From positions 1 to 59,821 of the forward strand of contig NZ_VIDQ01000042.1 of NCBI RefSeq assembly GCF_009760915.1: a DNA stretch of 59,821 nucleotides, written 5' to 3'. Shown in pieces: positions 33,754 to 41,681 of this stretch (positions are counted from its first letter, which is position 1; every line of letters starts with the position of its first letter). The position numbers were made by a program, and so were the translations under genes. The stretch is from Azohydromonas aeria. GTDB taxonomy: Bacteria; Pseudomonadota; Gammaproteobacteria; Burkholderiales; Burkholderiaceae_C. The notes beneath the pieces were generated by a model. That model saw only the letters and a program-made list of their open reading frames with translations, had not been told where the DNA came from and searched no databases.

Positions 33754-34236
33754 ATGCCCATCAGCGACAACGTCAAGCTTGGACACGAGGTCCAGATTTT
33801 CCAGCCCACGCTGGTCAATCTCTACGGCTGCAGCATTGGCGACGGCACCCGGATCGGCGCCTTCGTGGAAATTCAAAAAAATGCCTGCATTGGCGCCCGC
33901 TGCAAGATATCGTCCCATACCTTCGTGTGTGAGGGCGTCGATATTGCAGATGAAGTATTCATCGGGCACGGCGTCATGTTCACGAACGATCTCTACCCGC
34001 GCGCCACCAATCCTGAAGGCGGCCTGCAGACCGAAGCGGACTGGAAGGTCGAACCGACGTACGTCAAGCGCGGCGCTTCCATCGGCAGCAACGCCACGAT
34101 CGTCGCGGGCATCACGATTGGAGAAGGCGCGCTCGTAGGCGCCGGCGCCGTGGTGACCAAGGATGTCCGTCCATTTGCCATCGTGGCCGGCGTACCCGCA
34201 CGCGTGGTTGGAGATACCCGGGAACGAAAAAAATAG
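33754..34236 (+). CDS. Hexapeptide-repeat acyltransferase (WbpD-like)
   Basis: A 160-residue left-handed beta-helix acyltransferase. Hexapeptide repeats run through almost the whole length (for example SIGDGTRIGAFVEIQKNACIGARCKIS and IGSNATIVAGITIGEGALVGAGAVVTKDV), closing with the loop VAGVPARVVG. The pattern FVCEGVDIADEVFIGHGVMFTNDLYPRA is characteristic of WbpD/WlbB, which N-acetylate the 3-amino group of a UDP-sugar. The two genes after it encode WbpB-like and WbpE-like proteins, which supports that role. The start at 33754 is preferred over an in-frame ATG at 33718. First gene of the cassette. Confidence 0.82.
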   Translation: MPISDNVKLGHEVQIFQPTLVNLYGCSIGDGTRIGAFVEIQKNACIGARCKISSHTFVCEGVDIADEVFIGHGVMFTNDLYPRATNPEGGLQTEADWKVEPTYVKRGASIGSNATIVAGITIGEGALVGAGAVVTKDVRPFAIVAGVPARVVGDTRERKK

Positions 34237-34378
34237 CCCAGCGCCTCCGGGCTGGAATTCCGGGTCCGGCAACGGCCCACCCGGCAAATCAGCCCATCGA
34301 CACGCATCGCTCCGACCCGGCCTGAAGCCGGGCGCCATGGAGCCCATGGTCAACTGTCAAAGCAGAGAGGGAAGCAAA

Positions 34379-35395
34379 ATGGTCAACATCGGTGTCATCG
34401 GATACGGCTATTGGGGTCCCAACCTGGTCCGCAATTTCTCCGAAACGCCCGGCCTGAACGTGACCATGGTGTCCGACCTGGACCCCGGCAAGCTGGAACT
34501 GGTGCGCAAGCGCCACGGCTGCGGCACGACGACGAACTACCGCGATTTGCTCGACGACACCTCCATCGACGCAATCGCCATTGCCACGCCGGTCAACACT
34601 CACTATGAATTGGCACTGGCGGCCTTGCAGGCCGGCAAACACGTCTGGCTGGAAAAGCCGATGACCGAAACCTCGGTGCAGGCACGCCGGCTGGTCGAGG
34701 AAGCCGAACGCCGCAATCGGGTGCTGATCGTGGACCACACCTTCATCTACACCGGTGCAGTCCGCAAGATGGGCGAGATCATCCGCAACGGCGAGTTGGG
34801 AAAAATCTATTACTACGATTCTGTACGCGTCAATCTCGGGCTTTTCCAGCGTGACGTGAGCGTGATTTCCGATCTCGCCGTGCACGACTTTTCCATCCTG
34901 GATTATCTTCTGGGCGAGCATCCCGTGGCCGTCACGGCCAGCGGCACGAATCATTTTCCCGGCACGCCTGAAAACCTGGCCTACGTCACGCTCTTCTATG
35001 ACTCAGGCATCATCGCCCATGCCAACGTGAGCTGGCTGGCACCCGTCAAGGTACGCCAGATATTGATTGGCGGCAGCAACAAGATGATTACCTATGATGA
35101 CCTCGAACCCAGCGAGAAAATCAAGGTTTATGACAAGGGCGTGAGTTTCACCGACGACCCGAACCAGATTCGCGAAATGCGCATCGGTTACCGCACCGGC
35201 GACATGTGGGCACCAAAGCTGGCTGTTGCCGAAGCCCTGCGGGTAGAGAGCGAGCATTTCGTCGATTGCATCGAGCATGGCCGCAGGCCGATGACCGACG
35301 GCCATCTCGGCGTGCGCGTCGTCGAACTGATCGAGGCGGCCAACCGCTCCATGCGGTGCCGCGGCGACACCGTCAACATTCAAAAGCGGAGCTGA
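34379..35395 (+). CDS. Gfo/Idh/MocA nucleotide-sugar dehydrogenase (WbpB-like)
   Basis: A 338-residue oxidoreductase. The N-terminal Rossmann turn is GVIGYGYWGPN and the catalytic-site motif EKP is at 92-94 (WLEKPMTE), followed by the long beta-sheet C-terminal domain. In WbpB/WlbA the enzyme oxidises C3 of a UDP-N-acetylhexosaminuronic acid so that the next enzyme can aminate it. The gene has AGAGAGGGA before its ATG. It is less GC-rich than the flanking chromosomal genes (for example many AAA, GAA and ATT codons), which fits a laterally acquired surface-sugar cassette. Confidence 0.85.
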   Translation: MVNIGVIGYGYWGPNLVRNFSETPGLNVTMVSDLDPGKLELVRKRHGCGTTTNYRDLLDDTSIDAIAIATPVNTHYELALAALQAGKHVWLEKPMTETSVQARRLVEEAERRNRVLIVDHTFIYTGAVRKMGEIIRNGELGKIYYYDSVRVNLGLFQRDVSVISDLAVHDFSILDYLLGEHPVAVTASGTNHFPGTPENLAYVTLFYDSGIIAHANVSWLAPVKVRQILIGGSNKMITYDDLEPSEKIKVYDKGVSFTDDPNQIREMRIGYRTGDMWAPKLAVAEALRVESEHFVDCIEHGRRPMTDGHLGVRVVELIEAANRSMRCRGDTVNIQKRS

Positions 35396-35400
35396 ACCCC

Positions 35401-36543
35401 ATGATTCCCTTCGTCGATCTCAAGGCGCAGTACCTTTCCATCAAGGACGAGGTCAACGCCGCCATCCAGGGCGTTCTCGACCGCTGTGAATTCACGCTCG
35501 GCAGCGAGGTGGCGGCATTTGAGAAGGAGTTTGCCGCCTACTGCCAAGCTGAACACGGCATTGGCGTCAACACCGGCACCAGTGCCCTGCACCTGGCCTT
35601 GCTGGCCGCGGGCGTAGGTCCCGGGGATGAAGTGATCACCGTGCCCTTCACCTTCGTCGCGACGGTGTCGGCCATCGACTACACCGGCGCCCGGCCCGTG
35701 TTCGTGGACATCGATCCCCGGACCTTCACGATGGACGTGAACGCCGTGGAAGCAGCCATCACGCCACGCACCAAGGCCATCATCCCGGTCCACCTCTACG
35801 GTCAACCCGTGGACATGGACCCGCTGCTGGAGATCGCGCGCAAGCACGGCCTGATCGTGATCGAGGATGCCTGCCAGGCCCACGGCGCCGAGTACAAGGG
35901 CCGCCGCGCCGGCAGCATGGGCGACATGGGCTGCTTCAGCTTCTACCCAGGCAAGAACCTGGGCGCTTACGGTGAAGGCGGCATGGTGGTGACCAACCAT
36001 CCCGAGTTCACGCGCACCATTCGCATGCTGCGCGACTGGGGTGCGGAGAAGAAGTACCACCATGTGCTCAAGGGCTACAACTTCCGGCTCGAAGGCATCC
36101 AGGGCGCGGTGTTGCGGGTCAAGCTGAAGTACCTGGACGGTTGGACCGAGGCACGGCGCGCCGCTGCAGCCCGTTACGACTCGTTGATGGCCGGCAGCAG
36201 CGTGCCCACGCCCTTTGCCCGCGCGGACGTGCGGCATGTCTATCACCTCTACGCCATCCGCACACGGCATCGCCAAGCTTGGCAGGAAGCGCTGCTGGCG
36301 CAGGGTATCCAGACGGGCATCCACTATCCGACCCCCGTGCACCTGCTGCCGGCCTTTGCCGACCTGGGTTACCAGCCGGGTCAGTTCCCGCATTCGGAAC
36401 AAGCCGCCAGCGAGGTACTGTCGCTGCCGATGTTCCCCGAGCTGACGGCAGCGCAATGCGATCAGGTGGCGCAGGCTGTCCTGGCGCTGGCCGAACCGGT
36501 GGCTGGCGCGCCGGCGAACACCGCCCTGGCCGGCGCCATCTAG
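35401..36543 (+). CDS. DegT/DnrJ/EryC1/StrS sugar aminotransferase (WbpE-like)
   Basis: A 380-residue PLP-dependent aminotransferase. The PLP lysine is Lys185 in SFYPGKNLGAYGEGG, and the family opening VDLKAQYLSIKDE and GTSALHLALLAAGVGPGDEVITVP are clear. It would transfer an amino group from glutamate to the 3-keto sugar produced by the dehydrogenase gene 5 bases upstream. With the WbpD-like acetyltransferase this gives a 3-acetamido sugar, most likely a 2,3-diacetamido uronic acid used in surface polysaccharide. The WbpA-type dehydrogenase that would supply the uronic acid is not in the window. Confidence 0.9.
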   Translation: MIPFVDLKAQYLSIKDEVNAAIQGVLDRCEFTLGSEVAAFEKEFAAYCQAEHGIGVNTGTSALHLALLAAGVGPGDEVITVPFTFVATVSAIDYTGARPVFVDIDPRTFTMDVNAVEAAITPRTKAIIPVHLYGQPVDMDPLLEIARKHGLIVIEDACQAHGAEYKGRRAGSMGDMGCFSFYPGKNLGAYGEGGMVVTNHPEFTRTIRMLRDWGAEKKYHHVLKGYNFRLEGIQGAVLRVKLKYLDGWTEARRAAAARYDSLMAGSSVPTPFARADVRHVYHLYAIRTRHRQAWQEALLAQGIQTGIHYPTPVHLLPAFADLGYQPGQFPHSEQAASEVLSLPMFPELTAAQCDQVAQAVLALAEPVAGAPANTALAGAI

Positions 36544-36554
36544 GGCCGCGCGCC

Positions 36555-37214
36555 ATGGACAGCCACTCCAGCGCAACGGCCCCGGCAGTGGCGCAACCGC
36601 TGCTGATCTTCCCGTACAACGGCAACGGGCTTGAAGCGTTGGACTGCCTGGAACCGGTCCATCGCCTCGTGGCTTTCATGGACGACACTCCGGGCAAGCA
36701 GGGCGTGGACCGCCATGGTTGCGTGGTCACCGGCCGCGATGCCATGCACCGCTGGCCCGAGGCGCAGGTGCTGGCAGTGCCGGGCAGCCCGGCCTCGTAC
36801 CGCTCCAGGCGTCAGACCATCGAGGCGCTGGAAGTGGCGCCGCAGCGCTTTGCCCGGGTCATCCACCCGAGCGCACGGGTGTCGCCTCTGGCCACGATCG
36901 GGCGCAACGTGCTGATCATGGCCGGCGTGGTCATCACCAGCAACGCCGTCATCGGCGACCACGTCTGCGTGCTGCCCAACACCGTGATCCATCACGACGC
37001 GCGCATCGGCGACTGGAGCCTCATCGGCTCGAACGTGACGATCGCGGGCAACGTCATGGTGGGAGAGAACTGCTACGTGGGCAGCGGCACCAGCATCATG
37101 AACGGCATCGAGATCGGCGACGGTTGCCTGGTCGGACTGGGCAGCAACGTGATCCGCAGCGTGGCCAGCGGATGCTGCGTGGCCGGCAACCCGGCAAGGG
37201 CGTTGAAGATCTAG
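36555..37214 (+). CDS. PglD-like sugar acyltransferase
   Basis: A 219-residue two-domain acyltransferase. An N-terminal Rossmann-like nucleotide-sugar domain (LLIFPYNGNGLEALDCLE, VAFMDDTPGKQG) is followed by a left-handed beta-helix (about 115-210) with repeats such as IGDHVCVLPNTVIHHDARIGDW and closing VAGNPARAL. PglD and NeuD relatives N- or O-acetylate amino sugars. Second acyltransferase of the cassette, so the final sugar may carry two acyl groups. It is followed by an intrinsic terminator. Confidence 0.78.
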   Translation: MDSHSSATAPAVAQPLLIFPYNGNGLEALDCLEPVHRLVAFMDDTPGKQGVDRHGCVVTGRDAMHRWPEAQVLAVPGSPASYRSRRQTIEALEVAPQRFARVIHPSARVSPLATIGRNVLIMAGVVITSNAVIGDHVCVLPNTVIHHDARIGDWSLIGSNVTIAGNVMVGENCYVGSGTSIMNGIEIGDGCLVGLGSNVIRSVASGCCVAGNPARALKI

Positions 37215-37289
37215 GCATGGACCCGGACGCGCTGCGTCCCTCGCCGCAGAGTTGTGTTGGTGAGTCGTGTTGAGCCCGCTGTGGCTGTG

Positions 37290-37308
37290 AAGCCCGGCGG
37301 GCTTTTTC
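37290..37308 (+). terminator. Rho-independent terminator
   Basis: AGCCC GGC GGGCT followed by TTTTT, about 75 bases after the last gene of the sugar cassette. It separates this operon from the convergent tssL gene. Confidence 0.82.
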
Positions 37309-37367
37309 TCGACCCGGTGCGACGCCGTTGCGTCAGGCGTTCGTGCAGTCCAGCCAGAAGCCCCGAC

Positions 37368-38192
37368 TCAAGGCAGCGTGATCGTGACCTGGGCCGGCAG
37401 AGGCGCAAGCTGGACGATGTCGCCGTAGGCCGCCAGCTCGCGCTCGGTGGAACGATCGAGCTGTATCCGCAGGCCGAGAAAGGCTGCCAGCGCCAGCGCG
37501 GCGAACACGCTGCCCATGACCCACAGGGGGATCTCACGCTGCAGCTTGTGCGCCAGCCGGTCCGGCGCCAACCCGTGCGGCGCGAATGCGGCGCGCCGTC
37601 CCTGCAGGTGGACGATCTCGTCGCCGAGCCGGGCTGTCAGGTAGTCAAGCTTTTCCGGGCCTTCGAGCACGTAGCGACCGCGGAAACCCAGCAGCAGGCA
37701 CATGTGGAACACCTCCAGCAGCCCCAGCCGGGCAGCGCCTTCGCGGCGCAGGGCCTCCAACCGGTCGAAGAAGCGCTCGCCCGCCATGTGCTCGCCGAAC
37801 AGTTCCAGTTGCAGAGGCTGGCAGGTCCATTCCCGGCGAATGTCGAGCTTCGACACCAGCACCACTTCATCGAGCAGGGCACAGAACGCAAACCGTGCGT
37901 CCACCGCGTCACTGGCAGGCAGCTGCAACCGCCGCGCACCCTGTTCCACCGAATCCAGCAGCGCCTTCACCTGCCTCCGAAACTCGCCGGCTTGAGACGG
38001 CGCATGGCCGCTGCGCAGCAGGAACACCATGTAGAAGCCGGGATAGAGCAGTTCCATCAGCGTCCGCGCATCACCGGTCGCTGCAGGCGGCTTCGGCATC
38101 TGCACCGTGGCGCCGGATGCAGATGGAGGCATGTCTTTCATCGGGAAGGCTCCTGGTGCACGCCGCGATGAAGTTCCGGGCTCACTGGCCAT
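37368..38192 (-). CDS. tssL: T6SS membrane-complex protein TssL (IcmH/DotU family)
   Basis: A 274-residue inner-membrane component of the type VI secretion membrane complex (with TssM and TssJ). A Pro-rich N-terminus is followed by the cytoplasmic helical domain (LLYPGFYMVFLLRSG, FAFCALLDEVVL, LEVFHMCLLLGFRGRYVLEG). A single transmembrane helix lies near the C-terminus (about 220-240) with a short periplasmic tail. There is no peptidoglycan-binding OmpA domain. The gene overlaps the tssK stop by 11 bases. A later ATG at 38141 is possible. Confidence 0.93.
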   Translation of the reverse strand: MASEPGTSSRRAPGAFPMKDMPPSASGATVQMPKPPAATGDARTLMELLYPGFYMVFLLRSGHAPSQAGEFRRQVKALLDSVEQGARRLQLPASDAVDARFAFCALLDEVVLVSKLDIRREWTCQPLQLELFGEHMAGERFFDRLEALRREGAARLGLLEVFHMCLLLGFRGRYVLEGPEKLDYLTARLGDEIVHLQGRRAAFAPHGLAPDRLAHKLQREIPLWVMGSVFAALALAAFLGLRIQLDRSTERELAAYGDIVQLAPLPAQVTITLP

Positions 38193-39534
38193 CGTTCAAG
38201 GCAAAGAGTTCAAGCTGCAGATCCGGCAGGCCACTGGGCGCATAGAGCGTGAGCGTGCGTGCCTGCAACATGCGCTCGTACAGCGGACCGCGCGGCTCCA
38301 GACCGAAGTACAGGGCACCCGGACGCACGGGAATGGCCGATGGCACCTGCGGCGCATGCACCAGCCTCACGCCCTGCATGGCCGACAGCAGCAGCTTGTC
38401 CACATCGTCGGGCGTGCCGAGCTTGAGCTGCTGCGGTATGAGCTGCACCAGCTCTGCCGCCGGCACCGCGGCCTGCACGCCCAGGAAGAACCGGGTGCGG
38501 GCATCGATCTTCTGCGAATCGAGCCGGGCCTGGTGGAAGGACGTGCGGACCTCCTCCAGCGTAATCGAGAAGCAGCGGGTCGAGATCACGGTCTCGAGCA
38601 GGTCTCGCACGATCGTGTCGAGCTGGTGGAAGCCGGCCTGTGGCGCCTGGTGCTCATAGGCAGGCAGGTCCGACAGGCCATGCGAGCGCGAGAACGTCAT
38701 CAGCGCGCCGGCAAGCTCCAGCAGGCGCTCGAACAGCCGCTCGGGATGGAGCAGCGGGTGGCGCTGCAGATGCGACAGCCCGGCAAAGGCGGCATTGCAG
38801 GTGTGCAGCAGCCAGAAGGATGCGATGTCGCCGGAGCGGAACTCGATGACGTGGCGCGACGGTTCCCGGTGCACGCCGTACAGGGCATCGGCCTTGGCCT
38901 TCAGCACGTCGAGCAACGTGTCCAGCGTCCTCTTCAGCGCCGGCGCCGCGGCCAGCGTGAGGACCGGCGCCACGAAATCGGCGTCGACTTCGAATCCGCC
39001 GCCGGCCAGGCGGCGCAGCCGCAGCAGCGGCAAGGACACGAGATGGGCCCTGGGCTCCGGGTCCGTCAGCAGCTGGGCTCGGCGCCGCAACGTCGTGACG
39101 CTGGCCTCCACCGCTTCCGTGAACCAGTCGCCGGCGGCCTGTGCCCGCTGCACGAAGCGCACGCCGCCGCCGTCGTCGCCTTCCCCGGCGAAGTTGCTGC
39201 CGGCCTCGCGCATGGGTGCCAGCGCCAGGTGCAGCGTGACCTCGCCCATTCCGGCGGGCAGGGATGACAACGACAGCGCCGCAGGCAGCTCGTCGTCCTG
39301 CGGCGCGCAATAGAGATCGCCATCGGGAAATATGGCCTGCAGCCCGGTGATGCGCACCATGCCCGTTGCCAGCGCACCGGTGTCGAGCTGCAGCTGCCGC
39401 AAGCCCCAGCCATGCGGTTGCAGCGCCAGGGAGCGTTCAGCCTGCCGCCACTCATGGTAGGCATCCTGGCGCTGAAAATGCTGGGGCCGCAGGAACAGCC
39501 CTTCGCCCCATAGAATCTTGGCTGATCTGATCAT
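38182..39534 (-). CDS. tssK: T6SS baseplate protein TssK
   Basis: A 450-residue TssK protein, the adaptor that joins the baseplate to the TssL/TssM membrane complex. The N-terminal shell-like part opens SAKILWGEGLFLRPQHFQRQDAYHEW, a strongly conserved stretch, and the middle and C-terminal domains include RSGDIASFWLLHTCNAAFAGLSHL and the ending YERMLQARTLTLYAP. First gene of the leftward T6SS pair. The next gene, tssL, overlaps it. Its promoter lies in the 39535-40321 region shared with the rightward T6SS operon. Confidence 0.95.
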   Translation of the reverse strand: MIRSAKILWGEGLFLRPQHFQRQDAYHEWRQAERSLALQPHGWGLRQLQLDTGALATGMVRITGLQAIFPDGDLYCAPQDDELPAALSLSSLPAGMGEVTLHLALAPMREAGSNFAGEGDDGGGVRFVQRAQAAGDWFTEAVEASVTTLRRRAQLLTDPEPRAHLVSLPLLRLRRLAGGGFEVDADFVAPVLTLAAAPALKRTLDTLLDVLKAKADALYGVHREPSRHVIEFRSGDIASFWLLHTCNAAFAGLSHLQRHPLLHPERLFERLLELAGALMTFSRSHGLSDLPAYEHQAPQAGFHQLDTIVRDLLETVISTRCFSITLEEVRTSFHQARLDSQKIDARTRFFLGVQAAVPAAELVQLIPQQLKLGTPDDVDKLLLSAMQGVRLVHAPQVPSAIPVRPGALYFGLEPRGPLYERMLQARTLTLYAPSGLPDLQLELFALNDGQ

Positions 39535-40321
39535 TTCATCTCTCGCGCGGTTGAATTTACCCTGAGCTCCCGGCTTGGCATTTTCACGACTCCAGGACCA
39601 CCCCCGACGTTGCAGCCATCCTGGCGCCGAAACAACCTGAAATCAGCAGCCCTGGAAAATCTCGAAAAACCGTGGACGCCCACTTTGGCATCAAAGCCGC
39701 TGGTTCCACAGTCTTATGGTTTTTATCAGTAACAGAATCAATTCTCTCGTTCCAGCGGCACCCTCAGCCCACCGTACAAACAGGGCGGCATTTGCCATCC
39801 GCGATATTCATCAACTCATCACCTTTACCAAGCCTGTTACACAAGTCCGGCCGGCCAGCAATGAGTCATGGCACTTGGGACAGCGCGTCCACGCCGGCCA
39901 TCCACCCTGCGACCGGCTCGACAAAGATACGTCTTGACGCATCTGATCTGATCCATGAACGCTCATTCGTGGGGTGTAGGGTGCTGAGTTATTCAAGACA
40001 TTCTCCTATTCACCACGAATCCGAAACTTGATACCCCTTGAGTGCGGGTTGCGCACGACGTCGTTTGTAAACGCCAGTGTCTGCGCCAGCCGGTGGGAAA
40101 GCCCGTCCCGATGGTGTGCCGCAGACGCGCCGGCCCCCTTCCCCCTTTGGTGTGAACCCCCCATTTGTAAGCGGCTGGAGCTTTCCCGATGGACGACGGG
40201 TGAGTTTGTCGATTGCAATTGCAAGCACCGGCCGGGCTTTATGCGGGCGGACTGCAATAGGCGCCATGCAGTACGGCTGCTTCGATGAACGCAATCTTGG
40301 CAAAGCGGAGGAAATCTCGGC
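39535..40321. promoter_or_regulatory. Divergent T6SS regulatory region
   Basis: About 790 bases between tssK (minus) and the rightward T6SS operon (plus). Base composition is visibly lower in G+C than in the flanking genes, especially 39640-39860 and 39940-40060. Reading frames of 60-120 codons occur on both strands but lack ribosome-binding sites and coding character. I see no convincing sigma-54 or sigma-70 box, and no repeat. The length and composition suggest a complex promoter, possibly silenced by H-NS-type proteins. Confidence 0.4.
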
Positions 40322-41113
40322 ATGGATTCCCATTGTCTGCTGCACCCGATTCAGGGAAAACCAAAACCTTCACCCATTCCGGCCGCCACGCGCGCAGCCT
40401 TGCGCCTGGCCTTGAGCAGTTGTGTCGCCTTGTGGCTGGCTGGTTGCGCAACGGCACCTCCACAAGATCCACTTTCCGCAACGGCAGCTCCAAAAGTAAT
40501 TCCCATGGAGGAATGGCTGGGACAGGCCCGAACGGCACTGAATGAAGGAAACCGTGAGAAGGCACGCGCCGCATACCGCGCCGCGGCACAGAGCCACCCG
40601 GCCGAGAAATTGCCTTGGCTGCGTTTGTCCGAGGACTACTTCAACGCTCAGGACTACGGCAATGCCGTCATCGCCGCACAGGAGGCGCTGCAGCGTGATG
40701 GCCAGGACCATGTCGCGCACAGCATCCTGGCCATGAGCGGCCTGCGGCTCGCGGCAGGCTCCCTGGTGGCACTGCGCCAGGACACGGCGTACCCGGTGGG
40801 CTCGCGCGATGAAGCCATCACGGTGGCGCGCTCGCTGCGCGACGCGCTGGGGGCCACCGCGCTGCTCGCACCGGCGGCTTCGGGCAGTCCGGCCAACCGT
40901 CCCAGGAAGCCGGCGCCGCCGCCCGGTGCGGCGGTCATGCCGACAGTCCCAGGCCCGGCCACGGCAGCGGCCGGAGCGGGGACGGCCCACCGCGCGGCGG
41001 CAACCACGCCTTTCGCCGCCCCGGCTGTCGTGCCTGTGTCGGGCACGGCGTTGCCTGCTGCCCGGACCGCTGCGCCGGCGCCGTCGGGCAGCCCGCTCGA
41101 CAAGCTCAAGTAA
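40322..41113 (+). CDS. T6SS-associated TPR lipoprotein
   Basis: A 263-residue lipoprotein. A rather long N-terminal region leads to a signal sequence with lipobox LAGC (Cys42). Two to three TPR-like helical repeats follow (about 62-135: WLGQARTALNEGNREKARAAYRAAA, LPWLRLSEDYFNAQDYGNAVIAAQEAL), and a long Pro/Ala/Thr-rich C-terminal tail. It heads the rightward T6SS operon. In related betaproteobacterial loci a lipoprotein gene sits in this place, but the beta-sandwich of TssJ is not visible here. GCGGAGGAAA precedes the start, which supports 40322 despite the long n-region. It may help assemble the membrane complex at the outer membrane. Confidence 0.75.
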   Translation: MDSHCLLHPIQGKPKPSPIPAATRAALRLALSSCVALWLAGCATAPPQDPLSATAAPKVIPMEEWLGQARTALNEGNREKARAAYRAAAQSHPAEKLPWLRLSEDYFNAQDYGNAVIAAQEALQRDGQDHVAHSILAMSGLRLAAGSLVALRQDTAYPVGSRDEAITVARSLRDALGATALLAPAASGSPANRPRKPAPPPGAAVMPTVPGPATAAAGAGTAHRAAATTPFAAPAVVPVSGTALPAARTAAPAPSGSPLDKLK

Positions 41114-41153
41114 GCGGCCCCCACCAATCCACAACCTTCAGGAAGGATGCGAC

Positions 41154-41681
41154 ATGTCTCGAAACGACAGCGTGCACAAGCGGCTTGAAAAGGTGCGGCC
41201 GCCGCGCGTGCAGCTCACCTACGACGTGCAGGTGGGTGATGCCATCGAGAAGAAGGAACTGCCTTTCGTCATCGGCGTGCTGGGCGACTTCACCGGCACG
41301 CCCGACGCGCGCGACGTGTCCACGCGGCTCAAGGACCGCAAGTTCGTCAATGTCGACGTCGACAACATCGACGACGTCATGTCCGGCATGGGGCCCCGGG
41401 CCTCGTTCAGGGTGAAGAACCGGATCCTGCCCGAAGGTGGCGAGTTCGCGGTCGAGCTGCATTTCAGGGCGATGCGGGACTTCCAGCCCGAGGCCGTGAT
41501 CGGGCAGATCGAGCCGCTGCGCCGGCTCATCGAGATCCGCGCCCGGCTGTGCGACCTGCGCAACAAGATCGCCGGCAACCACCGGCTCGACGACCTGCTG
41601 TCCGAAGCGCTGTCCAACACGGAGCAGCTGCTGCGCCTTGGCGCCGAGGCTGCTCCGGCGAAGGAGGTGCCGCATGGTTGA
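41154..41681 (+). CDS. tssB: T6SS sheath small subunit TssB
   Basis: A 175-residue TssB/VipA protein, which with TssC forms the contractile sheath. The conserved opening is VHKRLEKVRPPRVQLTYDV, then ELPFVIGVLGDFTG and the helical C-terminus that inserts into TssC. AGGAAGG precedes the ATG at 41154. It overlaps tssC by 8 bases. Confidence 0.97.
   Translation: MSRNDSVHKRLEKVRPPRVQLTYDVQVGDAIEKKELPFVIGVLGDFTGTPDARDVSTRLKDRKFVNVDVDNIDDVMSGMGPRASFRVKNRILPEGGEFAVELHFRAMRDFQPEAVIGQIEPLRRLIEIRARLCDLRNKIAGNHRLDDLLSEALSNTEQLLRLGAEAAPAKEVPHG

Noticed and set aside
39672..40031. A 119-codon plus-strand frame in the tssK-lipoprotein intergenic region
   Set aside because: No ribosome-binding site, no recognisable domain and no coding base bias; more likely promoter DNA.
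39535..40321. Sigma-54 promoter for the T6SS operons
   Set aside because: I looked for TGGCAC-N5-TTGC patterns and found only partial matches such as TGGCACTTGG at about 39869, without the second half.
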